From JBEBGV01 sp040081265 (GTDB taxonomy: Bacteria; Acidobacteriota; Vicinamibacteria; Vicinamibacterales; UBA2999), in NCBI GenBank assembly GCA_040081265.1, contig JBEBGV010000019.1, positions 1 through 64,000 of the forward strand: a DNA stretch of 64,000 bases, read 5' to 3'. The notes under the pieces are model-generated. The model had not been told where the DNA came from. It ran no database searches and saw only the letters and a program-made list of their open reading frames with translations. Positions 16,538-25,209 of this stretch are shown here, one piece after another (position 1 is the first letter of the stretch; each line of letters starts with the position of its first letter). The position numbers and the translations under genes were made by a program.

Positions 16538-17191
16538 TCACCGTCCGGCCAGGTACTCGAGCACGAAGGGATTGCGGGCGCGCTCCCTCCCAATTGTCGT
16601 GTCCGGGCCGTGCCCGGGGTGAACGACCGCCTCATCCCCGAGCGCAAAGATGACTTCGGTGATCGACCGCATCAGTGTCTGGTAGTCGCCTCCCGGCAAA
16701 TCCGTGCGCCCGATCGACCCGGCGAAGAGCGAATCACCGACAAAGAGGTGCTGACCCGGCGCGCCTGCCGGGCCAACCTGTAGACAGACCTCGCCAGGAC
16801 AATGCCCGGGCGTATGGTGAACCGTCACTTCAAAGTCCCCAAACGCGATCACCGATCCGTCATAGAACGCGTCGATTGGCGGCTGCGCCTCGACCGTCAT
16901 ACCGAACAGCGCCCCTTGCTGAACCACCCGCTCATACAGCACCAGGTCGTCGCGGTGCAGATGGACTGGAACGTCAAACGCCGCCCTGGCCGCCTTCACC
17001 CCGGTGATGTGATCGATGTGGGCGTGGGTCAGCAGGATATGACGCACACGCACCGCCTGCTCCGATGCACAGGCAATGAGTTGATCCACTTCGTCACCGG
17101 GGTCGATGACGATGGCCTCGCGGGTGCGGGGACAGGCGACAACGAAGCCGTTCTTCATGAATGGAGGGACGGCTCGGACTTCGAGGATCAT
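16538..17191 (-). CDS. MBL-fold hydrolase, glyoxalase II-like
   Basis: A 217-residue metallo-beta-lactamase-fold protein with two-metal motif THAHIDH, then HTPGHCPGEVCL, VGDSLFAGSIGRTDLPGGD and the terminal HPGHGPDTTIGRER. The GRTDLPGGD and PGHGPDTTIGRE segments are usual in the YcbL/glyoxalase II-like group, which hydrolyse S-lactoylglutathione-type thioesters or sulfur compounds. Cytosolic. ATG start; diverges from the pseudo-receiver gene across 9 bases. Substrate inferred only from the family. Confidence 0.9.
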   Translation of the reverse strand: MILEVRAVPPFMKNGFVVACPRTREAIVIDPGDEVDQLIACASEQAVRVRHILLTHAHIDHITGVKAARAAFDVPVHLHRDDLVLYERVVQQGALFGMTVEAQPPIDAFYDGSVIAFGDFEVTVHHTPGHCPGEVCLQVGPAGAPGQHLFVGDSLFAGSIGRTDLPGGDYQTLMRSITEVIFALGDEAVVHPGHGPDTTIGRERARNPFVLEYLAGR

Positions 17192-17200
17192 AATGAGGCA

Positions 17201-17551
17201 ATGGTACTGTGCGCGCTCGACGACCTGCTGTTCTCCGTCAAGATCTCAACCGCTGCCAAGCTGCTCGGAGCGCCCGTTTATTTCGAGAGGAAGGCGGAGG
17301 CTGTCATCGACAGCGTCCGCGAGAAGCAGCCGGCGCTGGTCATCTTCGACCTGAACAGCGTCAGGATGAGACCGCTCGACGCGATTGCCGCGCTGAAGGC
17401 CGATCCTGTCTTGAGTCAGATTCCGACCCTGGGATTTGTCTCGCACGCCGACGCGGCAACAATTGCTGCAGCGCGCGGCGCGGGCATCGACGAGGTGATG
17501 GCGCGGTCGACGTTCACCGAGCGGCTGGGCGAGATCCTCACCCGCGCATGA
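17201..17551 (+). CDS. Receiver-like (REC) single-domain protein, probably non-phosphorylatable
   Basis: A 116-residue protein with the alternating beta/alpha pattern of response-regulator receivers. Asp50 lies in the LVIFDLNSVRMRPLDA segment where the phospho-acceptor sits, and an acidic pair (Asp7-Asp8) occurs near the N-terminus. The usual Lys near the end of strand 5 is not found; the region reads EVMARSTF. It is therefore a degenerate or pseudo-receiver. I chose ATG 17201; the frame is open further upstream but runs into the divergent gene. Its 3' end overlaps the pseudokinase gene by 14 bases, tail to tail. Confidence 0.75.
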   Translation: MVLCALDDLLFSVKISTAAKLLGAPVYFERKAEAVIDSVREKQPALVIFDLNSVRMRPLDAIAALKADPVLSQIPTLGFVSHADAATIAAARGAGIDEVMARSTFTERLGEILTRA

Positions 17552-18458
17552 ACCACCAGGCCAGGCCCGCGAGTGCGGCCACCACCAGAACAGCCACGCC
17601 GATCGCCGTGCCCTTCGGCATGTGTGAGCCGTGAGGTAACTCCTCATCGTCGCCGGAACCCTGTTTGTCGAGCAGGGCTGCCACCCCACGCAAGTCACGG
17701 ACAAGGGCGGGCGCGGTCGGATGGCGCCGTTCGGGATTGGGTGCCACCGCACGGAGCGTCACATCGTCGAGCACTTTCGGGACATGAGAATTCGCTGCGC
17801 TCGGAAGAGCCGCGCCACGAACACCGGGGCGCCTCGCGGTGAGCATCTCGTAGAGCATTGCGCCGACCGAGAACACGTCGGACCGTTCATCGGCGGCCTG
17901 GCCGGCCGCCTCCTCCGGCGACGGGTAGTCGCGCAGGCGTGGAGGCGTCGCACCGGAATCGAATCCGTATCGACAGGCCAGCTCGTGCGCGGGAATCTTC
18001 GCGTGTCCCCTGGCCGTAATCACCACGGATTCGGGACTGAGGCCAGCGTGGACATAGCCGGCGGCGTGAGCGTCGGCGACCGCGTCAGCAATCTGCACCG
18101 CGAGCTGCACGGCTCGTCGCACACGGAGAACGTGCCCGCCAAGCTCATTCCGGAGCGATTGTCCCTTCAGGTGCTCAAATACGAAGAACAACCGGCCCTG
18201 GTCGTCACCGACTTCAAACAGCCGGATGACGTTGGGGTGCGATATCGCCGACAAGGCGCGGGCCGCTTCCTCGATGCGTGAGCGCTCTTCCCGGGTGGCA
18301 AACCCGAGGGGCAGCCGGCGAATGATCACGGTGCGGCCGCGAACCGTATCGCGCGCCCTGAACAACTCTCCCGGTCCGGAACGCTCGAGTGCCTCGAGCA
18401 GGTTGTAGTGGGCGATGGTGCCAATCGGCTCGACGCCGGTGAGTCGCGGCCCGCTCAT
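17538..18458 (-). CDS. Membrane-anchored pseudokinase (Ser/Thr kinase fold, catalytic residues lost)
   Basis: A 306-residue protein with a bacterial Ser/Thr kinase fold. The three catalytic motifs are all altered: the ATP-anchoring Lys is Arg47 (VIIRRL), the HRD loop reads HAGLSPESV (137-145), and the DFG position reads AHEL (157-160). The structural C-lobe motif DVFSVGAMLYEML remains. A single hydrophobic segment at about 283-304 tethers it to the membrane from the C-terminus. It probably cannot transfer phosphate and may act as a scaffold. It overlaps the upstream 80-residue gene by ATGA. Confidence 0.85.
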   Translation of the reverse strand: MSGPRLTGVEPIGTIAHYNLLEALERSGPGELFRARDTVRGRTVIIRRLPLGFATREERSRIEEAARALSAISHPNVIRLFEVGDDQGRLFFVFEHLKGQSLRNELGGHVLRVRRAVQLAVQIADAVADAHAAGYVHAGLSPESVVITARGHAKIPAHELACRYGFDSGATPPRLRDYPSPEEAAGQAADERSDVFSVGAMLYEMLTARRPGVRGAALPSAANSHVPKVLDDVTLRAVAPNPERRHPTAPALVRDLRGVAALLDKQGSGDDEELPHGSHMPKGTAIGVAVLVVAALAGLAWWFMRG

Positions 18459-18697
18459 CGACGCTCGATCACGCTTTGCAGCAGCTCTTTCGCGTCGCCA
18501 ATCTGCTCGAGCACGAGGGCGATATCGAGTGTGGGACGTCCGGGCGTCCTCGTGCTCTGGCAGTACACGCCGTGCTGTCCCACCATGGCCAGCGCATCGG
18601 TGAGCAGGTCGAGCGCGACCGCCAGACGGCCCCGCTCGAGACCCATCATGGTTTCGTGCACCTCGAGCTCGCGATGATGCTTGTCGAACGCAGACAT
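18455..18697 (-). CDS. Small hypothetical protein
   Basis: An 80-residue protein of unknown function, starting MSAFDKHHRELEVHETMMG. It is predicted helical and soluble, with no recognised domain. I chose the ATG at 18697 because an AGGAG sits 8 bases upstream (18706-18710) and a start further upstream would run into the preceding SDR gene. It ends in an ATGA overlap with the pseudokinase gene, so the pair is translationally coupled and may work together. Confidence 0.7.
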   Translation of the reverse strand: MSAFDKHHRELEVHETMMGLERGRLAVALDLLTDALAMVGQHGVYCQSTRTPGRPTLDIALVLEQIGDAKELLQSVIERR

Positions 18698-18705
18698 CAG
18701 AGGGA

Positions 18706-18710
18706 CTCCT
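18706..18710 (-). promoter_or_regulatory. Ribosome binding site AGGAG
   Basis: AGGAG on the minus strand, 8 bases before the ATG at 18697; it fixes the start of the 80-residue gene. Confidence 0.6.
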
Positions 18711-18719
18711 GACTGGACA

Positions 18720-19454
18720 TCAACGCCGCTTCGGGGGCCGCGCCGGACGAATTTCGATGCGGCTGGGGAGGCTTCGCCCCTGGTGGCCGAGCAAGTCGAC
18801 GATGGCCTGAGCCACGTCCTCTGGAGCGAGTTTCCAGTCGTCGTCGGGGGACGGAGTGTGGTCTTCATCGCCACGGGCGCGGCTCATGAATCCGGTCCTG
18901 ACCGAGCCGGGGAGAACCGAGGCAACTCGGATGCCGTCCTGCCGCACTTCCTGCATCAGCGCGTCGGTGAAGGCGTTGAGGCCTGCCTTCGATGCGCAGT
19001 ACGTGGCGCCGTCGGCAAACGGACTGGTGCTGGCAAGACTGCTGATGTTGATAATCCAGCCGCCACCACGCGTGCGCAGCAGCGGCAGGGCACGTCTGAC
19101 ACAGAGGAACGGGCCGGTGAGGTTAGTGTCGATGACCTCGCGCCACTGTTCCAGCGAGGTGTGCTCGACCGAAGTGAACGCACCAACGCCAGCGTTGTTC
19201 ACCAGGATGTCCAGCCCGCCAAACTCAGCCTGCACGGCGGCAAACAACTGCGCCACCTCGTCATCGCTGCGCACATCGGCGCGAATGCCTCGCGCACCTG
19301 GGCCGAGTCGTCCGGCTGCCGCGGCAACTGTCGTGTCGCTGGTGCCGGAGACCACAACGCGGGCGCCGGCGGCGATCAGTGCGCTGGCAGTGGCATATCC
19401 GATCCCCCGGGCTCCCCCGGTCACGACCGCGACCTTCCCGTCGAGCATCGCCAT
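18720..19454 (-). CDS. Short-chain dehydrogenase/reductase (SDR)
   Basis: A 244-residue classical SDR. It shows the cofactor motif VTGGARGIGYATA near the N-terminus, NNAG (ILVNNAGVGAF), catalytic Ser in INISSLAS and the YxxxK motif YCASKAG. The Asp-type acid that would mark NAD preference is not clear: the strand after the glycine motif reads VVVSGTS, so NADP is possible. Substrate unknown. I chose ATG 19454; a longer open frame continues upstream but overlaps the divergent gene. The C-terminus is basic (RPARPPKRR). A TATTGT lies 9 bases before the start. Confidence 0.88.
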   Translation of the reverse strand: MAMLDGKVAVVTGGARGIGYATASALIAAGARVVVSGTSDTTVAAAAGRLGPGARGIRADVRSDDEVAQLFAAVQAEFGGLDILVNNAGVGAFTSVEHTSLEQWREVIDTNLTGPFLCVRRALPLLRTRGGGWIINISSLASTSPFADGATYCASKAGLNAFTDALMQEVRQDGIRVASVLPGSVRTGFMSRARGDEDHTPSPDDDWKLAPEDVAQAIVDLLGHQGRSLPSRIEIRPARPPKRR

Positions 19455-19493
19455 GGCGCTATTACAATAACCTACGGATCTGGGGAGCCTTTG

Positions 19494-20363
19494 ATGATCA
19501 CTATCGCTGTCGTGGGCGCCGGCGAGGTCGGAGGCGCGACCGCCCATGCACTCGCCGCGCGTGACAGCGTCGGTCGCGTCCTGTTGATTGATCCATCGGC
19601 GAAGGTGGCCGCGGGCAAGGCGCTCGACATCCAGCAGGCAGGCGCTGTGGCCGGATTCCACGCCAGGCTCGAAGGCACCGATGACTTCACGCGTGCCATC
19701 GGCTGCGCTGTCTGTGTCATCGCCGATCGTTTTGGCAGCGATTCGTCCGGCTGGGCTGGAGACGATGGGCTGGCGATGCTCGGACGCCTCGTCCCGTTGC
19801 TGTCGGGCGCTCCACTTGTCTTTGCCGGCTCCCGCCAGGAAGAACTTCTGGACCGTGCCTCCCGCGAACTTCAGGTCAGTCGGTCGCGGCTCATCGGTTC
19901 GGCCTCTGAAGCGTTTCGGTCAGCCGTCCGCGCCATCGTTGCGCTCGAAGCGGGGTGTTCACCTGGCGACGTCAGCGTCGCCGTGCTGGGCCGCCCACCC
20001 GATGGCCTGGTGGTGCTCTGGAGCGACGTCTCGATCGCCGGACACGGCATTGCACACCGGCTGGAGCCCGTCCAAATCACGCGCCTGGAGACAATGGTGG
20101 ACCGGTTATGGCCACCTGGACCGTATGCCCTTGGACTCGCGGCGGCTCAGGTAGCCGAGGCCATCACGACCTCCTCGCGCCGCACGTGGTCTGTGGTCAC
20201 GGCCCTCGCGGGGGAGTTCGGCGTCAAAGAAGGCGTGGGAATTCTTCCGACGTCACTGGCCCCGCGCGGTATCGCAGCGGTTTTCGCTCCGGAACTGACG
20301 GGGCGTGAACGCGTGAGCGTGCAGACAGCGCTCAACGTCACAGCCACCGGCGGACGACGATGA
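19494..20363 (+). CDS. Malate/lactate dehydrogenase-fold protein lacking the catalytic His
   Basis: A 289-residue protein with the LDH/MDH Rossmann start VVGAGEVGGATAHAL and Asp33 (LLIDPS) for NAD binding. The active-site pattern is not kept: where enzymes have GEHGD, this has GRPPD (166-170), so the proton-relay His is gone, and the mobile-loop arginines are replaced (DRFGSDSSGWAGDD). It is unlikely to be a normal malate dehydrogenase. A GGGGAG lies about 7 bases before the ATG. Its stop overlaps the M28 peptidase start by ATGA. It could be a redox-sensing or structural relative; function unknown. Confidence 0.75.
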   Translation: MITIAVVGAGEVGGATAHALAARDSVGRVLLIDPSAKVAAGKALDIQQAGAVAGFHARLEGTDDFTRAIGCAVCVIADRFGSDSSGWAGDDGLAMLGRLVPLLSGAPLVFAGSRQEELLDRASRELQVSRSRLIGSASEAFRSAVRAIVALEAGCSPGDVSVAVLGRPPDGLVVLWSDVSIAGHGIAHRLEPVQITRLETMVDRLWPPGPYALGLAAAQVAEAITTSSRRTWSVVTALAGEFGVKEGVGILPTSLAPRGIAAVFAPELTGRERVSVQTALNVTATGGRR

Positions 20364-21898
20364 GGGTGGCGAATACGATCGTCGCCCTGCTGGTGGCCGC
20401 CCTGGGCCTCTCAGCCGGCGCTGCCACGCCGGAGATCAATCCGGCTGCGCTAATCGAGCACATCAGGTTCCTCGCCTCCGACGACCTCAAGGGACGAGCG
20501 AGCGGGACCCCCGAGCTTGAACGGGCCGGAGATTACATTGCCGCGCAATTCAGGGAGGCCGGGCTCAAGCCGGGAGGGCCGGACGAGACATGGTTTCAGC
20601 CCTTCCAGCTGGACGCCGGGGTTACTGTGGGCGCCGGCAACAGCCTCACCATCCGAAATGGGTCACGCGCGATTGATCTGGCTCTGAACACCTCTTACTA
20701 TCCGCTCGCAACGCCCGCCGGGGACACGCCAGCGGTCCCCTCCGCCAGTCTGGCGAGCGTCCCGCTCGTGTTCGTCGGATACGGTATCTCGGCTCCGGGG
20801 CTCCGCTACGACGACTACGCTGACGTGGACGTCAGCGGAAAGGCGGTGCTCGCCTTCAGTCATGAGCCGCAGGAACAGAATCGGTTCAGCCGCATGAACG
20901 GCAACCAGCCGATCCCCGAAACCTCGCTCTACGCCAAGGCCACCGCGGCGCGCAAGCGTGGAGCGGTCGCTCTGCTGATCGTTTCAGACCCCGTCCACCG
21001 GACCGACCCCGCAAACTTCACAACCTTCGGCCTCGACCCTGACATCGATAACCTCGGCATTCCCGTCCTGCGCGTCCGGCGCGACGAGCTCGCTCCATTC
21101 ATCACCGCCTGGGAACTGGACCGCCTCGCGCGGCTGATCGACACCGATCTCCTGCCCCACTCGCGAGCCCTGCCGGGGGCCACCCTCGACTACACCGAGT
21201 TCATCGCAAGGAATCGGCGAACGGTTCGCAACGTCGTCGGCATTCTTCCGGCCGCCGGCCCGCGGCGCAACGAGGCCATCGTCATTGGCGCGCATTACGA
21301 CCACGTCGGGCTCGGGGGCCGCTACTCTGCCGTTCCGGATCGCACCGGGGAGATCCACAACGGGGCTGATGACAACGCCTCGGGCACGGCCTCGATCATC
21401 GAGATCGCCAAGGCTGCAGCGGCAGACCCCACGAGGTTTCCACGCACGCTCGTCTTCGTGGCCTTCTCAGGCGAGGAGCGCGGGCTGCTCGGATCGAGCT
21501 ACTACGCGTCTCACCCGATCGTCCCGATCAGCGACACGGTCACGATGCTCAACCTCGATATGGTCGGGCGGCTCAGGGGTTCGGTTGACGTCAGCGGGCT
21601 GGATGGGGCGCCGTCACTGCTGGCGGACCTGGGGGCGGCCGCCCGAGCAGCCGGCAACATCGCGATCAGGCAGGAAGGGCCGGGATCGGGACGAAGTGAC
21701 GACTTCCCCTTTCTCGAGCTGGGCGTACCGGCCATCAACTTCTTCACCGGTTTCCATGGTGACTATCACCGGCCTTCGGACGACTGGCAGCGAATCAACG
21801 CCCAGGGCGCCGCTCGAGTGGCCACGCTGGCGCTCGAGCTGGCCGCGCGAATCGCCGCGCGGCCAGAACGGCCCGAGTTTACGCCGCCGCCGAGATAG
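20360..21898 (+). CDS. Secreted M28 zinc aminopeptidase with PA domain
   Basis: A 512-residue exported metallopeptidase. Residues 1-21 are a signal peptide (IVALLVAALGLSAGAA). A protease-associated insert lies at about 130-290. The M28 two-zinc ligands are seen in order: GAHYDHVG, NGADDNASG, FSGEERGLLGS, LNLDMVGR and the late His in HGDYHRPSDD. It should release N-terminal residues from peptides in the periplasm or outside. It is coupled to the MDH-like gene by ATGA and converges with the ECF sigma gene, overlapping its end by 20 bases. Confidence 0.93.
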   Translation: MRVANTIVALLVAALGLSAGAATPEINPAALIEHIRFLASDDLKGRASGTPELERAGDYIAAQFREAGLKPGGPDETWFQPFQLDAGVTVGAGNSLTIRNGSRAIDLALNTSYYPLATPAGDTPAVPSASLASVPLVFVGYGISAPGLRYDDYADVDVSGKAVLAFSHEPQEQNRFSRMNGNQPIPETSLYAKATAARKRGAVALLIVSDPVHRTDPANFTTFGLDPDIDNLGIPVLRVRRDELAPFITAWELDRLARLIDTDLLPHSRALPGATLDYTEFIARNRRTVRNVVGILPAAGPRRNEAIVIGAHYDHVGLGGRYSAVPDRTGEIHNGADDNASGTASIIEIAKAAAADPTRFPRTLVFVAFSGEERGLLGSSYYASHPIVPISDTVTMLNLDMVGRLRGSVDVSGLDGAPSLLADLGAAARAAGNIAIRQEGPGSGRSDDFPFLELGVPAINFFTGFHGDYHRPSDDWQRINAQGAARVATLALELAARIAARPERPEFTPPPR

Positions 21899-22511
21899 TG
21901 GCGCGGTGCAGGCTGAGGCCGTTGCGATAGACCTCGAGCCGCTGACGCAACATCAACCTGCCCCGATGCAGACGCGACTTCAGCGTCTGATCTTTTACAT
22001 GGAGGCGATGGCTCGCCTCCTCCGTGGACAACCCCTGAATGTCCCTGAGCACCACCGGAACCCTGTAGATTTCCGGGAGCTCAGCAATCGCTGTCGCAGC
22101 GGCGGCTCGCAACTGGCTCCTCAGCAGTTCCTCGTCAGGCATGTGCGACCAATCGACGGGATGGCGCTGGGATGAGGCCGACTCGCGCGATTCTGCGGCC
22201 GCATCAGCCCGGTCGCGCTCTTCAGCCGCCTGCCTGGCCAGCCTGTTGGTACGAAGCCGGGACATCGCCGTGTTGAAGGTAATACGGTAGATCCAGGAAG
22301 AAAGGGCCGAGTCGCCGCGAAATGATCCGACCTTGCGGTAAACCTTCATGAGCACGTCCTGAGCAACTTCCTCGGCGTCCTCACGATTCTTCATATGGCG
22401 GATGGCAAGCTGGAAGATACGCGAGCCGTATCGGTCCGCCAGTTCCTGCAGCGCTCCTTCATCGCCTGCCTGGAGTCGCGCTATGAGCTGGTGGTCCTGG
22501 GTTCTGTCCAT
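21879..22511 (-). CDS. ECF-type RNA polymerase sigma factor
   Basis: A 210-residue sigma-70 family protein with regions 2 and 4 only. Region 2 runs through RHMKNREDAEEVAQDVLMKVYRKV with FRGDSALSSWIYRI; region 4 has the helix-turn-helix GLSTEEASHRLHVKDQTLKSRLHRGR. The linker of about 40 residues is Glu/Ala/Arg-rich. There is no anti-sigma gene next to it: its tail overlaps the M28 peptidase gene on the other strand and the divergent neighbour is a CNNM protein. Regulation is therefore unclear from this window. A GAGG lies before the ATG. Confidence 0.9.
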   Translation of the reverse strand: MDRTQDHQLIARLQAGDEGALQELADRYGSRIFQLAIRHMKNREDAEEVAQDVLMKVYRKVGSFRGDSALSSWIYRITFNTAMSRLRTNRLARQAAEERDRADAAAESRESASSQRHPVDWSHMPDEELLRSQLRAAAATAIAELPEIYRVPVVLRDIQGLSTEEASHRLHVKDQTLKSRLHRGRLMLRQRLEVYRNGLSLHRATISAAA

Positions 22512-22594
22512 GGGTGTCCTCTTTGTAATGGTGAGAACACCGACCAGAACGGTCTTATTCCCAGACCGATCCGTGCTACAAACTGGACGTCTCC

Positions 22595-23911
22595 GTGGTC
22601 GTCGCCGTCCTCATCATCGTCGCCCTGATTCTGGTCAACGCACTCTACGTAGCGGCTGAGTTTGCGGCCGTCAGCGTCAGGCGGAGCCGAATCCAACAGC
22701 TGGCGGCTGACGGCAACCCGTTGGCTGCATGGCTCTTACCGTTGATTGGGTCGCCGGTCGCCCTCGACCGCTACATCGCCGCCTGCCAGATCGGGATCAC
22801 GCTGTCGAGCCTCGTCCTCGGCGCCTACGCCCAGAGAACCATCGCACTGGGCCTGGCGCCGATGCTCACGACCCTCGGAAACCTCAGTCAGGTAGTCGCT
22901 GAATCGACTTCGGCGGTCGTGGTCCTGCTGGGCCTGACGGTGCTCCAGGTCATCATTTCTGAGCTGGTCCCCAAGACCGTGGCACTCCAGTACCCCACCC
23001 AGACGGCGCTCTACACCGTCGTCCCGATGCTGCCGTCGATGTGGATCTACCGCCCCTTCATCACCTGGCTGAACGGGACCGGGCTTGCCGTCATGCGCCT
23101 GATGGGGGTCCCTCAGCAGTCTCACCGGCACATCCACTCGCCGCAGGAGATCGAGCTGCTCATCGCTGAAAGCCGCGACGGCGGCCTGCTCGAGCCCGAC
23201 GAGCACCAGCGTCTCTACCGTGCGCTGCGTCTCAACCTGACGCAGGCGCGGCAGCTGATGGCGCCGCGAAAACGAATCACGGCCCTCGCCATCGACACCC
23301 CGATGAACGAGGTCATCGCCGCCGCGGCCGAGAGTCCATATTCCAGGTTTCCCGTGTATCGCGACTCAATCGACAACGTCGTCGGGATTCTGCACACGAA
23401 GGACCTGGTCCGCTGGCTGGTCGCCGAGGGGGGCCAGGCCACGCTCGCGACCCTCATCCGTCCTATCACCAGCGTGCACGAAAGCGTGACGGCCGACCGC
23501 GTCCTGAAGCACTTGCGCGACCGCCACACCCATCAGTCGCTGGTCGTTGACGAGTTCGGGGGCACCGCCGGACTCATCACCCTCGAAGACGTGCTGTCCG
23601 AGTTCCTCGGGCACGTCGGTGACGAATTCAAGCCGGCTGCACCAGTGGCCGAGCCACTGCCGGACGGGCGCATCCGCGTTCCGGGTCGCATGCCAGTGGA
23701 CGACGCCGCGGCTGCACTCCGGGCAATGTGGGACACCGATGCGTCGACAGTGGGCGGCATGATCACCGCCGCACTCGGGCACCTGCCGGTCCCCGATGAG
23801 CGTGTCGTGGTTGGAGACTACGAGTTCGAAGTCGAGCGTGTTGCCGAGCGGGCCGTCGAATCCGTGCTGGCGCGGCGAGTGTCGGCCGACACCGAGTGGG
23901 GAGGAGAATGA
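22595..23911 (+). CDS. CNNM/CorC-like membrane protein with CBS pair, copy 1
   Basis: A 438-residue inner-membrane protein of the HlyC/CorC or CNNM family, linked to Mg2+/Co2+ homeostasis. Order: CNNM transmembrane domain (about 1-190, four hydrophobic segments), a CBS pair (about 205-330, with YSRFPVYRDSIDNVVGILHTKDL), then a CorC_HlyC C-terminal domain. GTG start. Its stop overlaps the start of a second copy by ATGA. Older annotations call such proteins hemolysins, which the sequence does not support. Confidence 0.9.
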   Translation: MVVAVLIIVALILVNALYVAAEFAAVSVRRSRIQQLAADGNPLAAWLLPLIGSPVALDRYIAACQIGITLSSLVLGAYAQRTIALGLAPMLTTLGNLSQVVAESTSAVVVLLGLTVLQVIISELVPKTVALQYPTQTALYTVVPMLPSMWIYRPFITWLNGTGLAVMRLMGVPQQSHRHIHSPQEIELLIAESRDGGLLEPDEHQRLYRALRLNLTQARQLMAPRKRITALAIDTPMNEVIAAAAESPYSRFPVYRDSIDNVVGILHTKDLVRWLVAEGGQATLATLIRPITSVHESVTADRVLKHLRDRHTHQSLVVDEFGGTAGLITLEDVLSEFLGHVGDEFKPAAPVAEPLPDGRIRVPGRMPVDDAAAALRAMWDTDASTVGGMITAALGHLPVPDERVVVGDYEFEVERVAERAVESVLARRVSADTEWGGE

Positions 23912-25209
23912 TCGACCTCGGCGTCACTGCCGGCATCATCCTGCTCCTGCTGCTGGCCAACGCCCTCTTCGTAGCAGCGGAGTTCGCCATCGTCGGCGCA
24001 TCGCGCACGAGCATCGAGCATCAGGCGGCGCAGGGCAGCCGTCTCGCACGTGGCGTGATGCGGATTCTCGACGATCCGACACTTCAGGATCGCTACATCG
24101 CCACGACGCAAATCGGCATCTCGGTGGCGAGCCTGGGGTTGGGCATGTACGGCGAGCATGTGCTGGCCGACTGGATCGCCGTGCGGCTGAACCCGCTCGG
24201 CCTGCCGGCCTGGATTGCCGTCCATGCCGTGGCGAGCACGATCGCGGTCGCGATCCTCACCTTCCTCCACATCGTGATCGGGGAGATGATCCCCAAGGCG
24301 CTCGCACTGCAGCAGGCCGCCACGACGGTGCTCTACGTATCGCCGCCGATCCAGCTCCTCGAGCGGGTGCTCTTTCCCCTGGTCGTGGCGTTGAACGGGA
24401 TCGGGAACGGCCTCCTCAGGCTCGCGGGCATGAAGCGTCAGCAGGTCGAAACCGAGCGCTACCACACCACCGAGGAGCTTCAGTTCATCATCAAGGAAAG
24501 CCAGGAGGGTGGCCAGCTCCGCGGCGAAGGCGGTCACATCCTCCGCGACCTCTTTGCGTTTGGCGATCTCACCGCCGGCGAGATCCTGGTCCCTCGCGTC
24601 CAGCTTCACGCCATCTCCGTCGGCGCTGAGGCCGACGAGCTGCGCGCCATCGTCCGCTCGCATCCCCACACGCGGTATCCGGTTTACGAGGGCGACCTCG
24701 ACAACATCATCGGCAGCCTGCACATCAAGGATGTCCTCAGGCACATCGTCACCGGTCGTCCGGTGTCTTCCCGTGATGCGAGACCGCTTCCCTACGTTCC
24801 GGGTCCCGCCTACCTCGACACGGTTCTCGGGTCCATGCGGCGATCGCAGACTCAGATGGCGGTGGTCATGGATCAGCACGGCGGAACAGCGGGAATCGTC
24901 ACGATGGGCGATCTGTTCCAGGAGGTTGTCGGCGAGATCGACGAGGGACGGGACACGCGACCGATCGTGCGCGACGAGCAGGGTCGTGTTCACGTTCGCG
25001 GCACCGTGCGGCTGCGTGACGCAGGCGAAGCTCTTGGCTACCCGATCGAGAAGGAGCGGGTCACCAGCATCAGCGGGCTGGTGCTGACGCTGCTGGAGCG
25101 GCCAGCAGTGGTGGGCGACGTCGTGATGCTGGGCCCGGTAAGGATCGAGGTGACCGTCGTGTCCGGCCGAGGCGTCGCGGAGGCCATGCTTCAGCTGACC
25201 AAAGGCTGA
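23908..25209 (+). CDS. CNNM/CorC-like membrane protein with CBS pair, copy 2
   Basis: A 433-residue paralogue of the preceding gene with the same domain order: CNNM membrane domain, CBS pair (TRYPVYEGDLDNIIGSLHIKD), CorC_HlyC domain. I chose ATG 23908, which overlaps the upstream stop and follows a GGAGGAGA ribosome site, over a GTG four codons earlier. The two proteins may form a heteromer, since tandem, coupled copies are common in this family. Its 3' end overlaps lipB by 19 bases, tail to tail. Confidence 0.9.
   Translation: MIDLGVTAGIILLLLLANALFVAAEFAIVGASRTSIEHQAAQGSRLARGVMRILDDPTLQDRYIATTQIGISVASLGLGMYGEHVLADWIAVRLNPLGLPAWIAVHAVASTIAVAILTFLHIVIGEMIPKALALQQAATTVLYVSPPIQLLERVLFPLVVALNGIGNGLLRLAGMKRQQVETERYHTTEELQFIIKESQEGGQLRGEGGHILRDLFAFGDLTAGEILVPRVQLHAISVGAEADELRAIVRSHPHTRYPVYEGDLDNIIGSLHIKDVLRHIVTGRPVSSRDARPLPYVPGPAYLDTVLGSMRRSQTQMAVVMDQHGGTAGIVTMGDLFQEVVGEIDEGRDTRPIVRDEQGRVHVRGTVRLRDAGEALGYPIEKERVTSISGLVLTLLERPAVVGDVVMLGPVRIEVTVVSGRGVAEAMLQLTKG

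Noticed and set aside
19455..19661. N-terminal extension of the SDR gene
   Set aside because: It would overlap the divergent dehydrogenase-like gene, and the cofactor motif begins within a few residues of ATG 19454.
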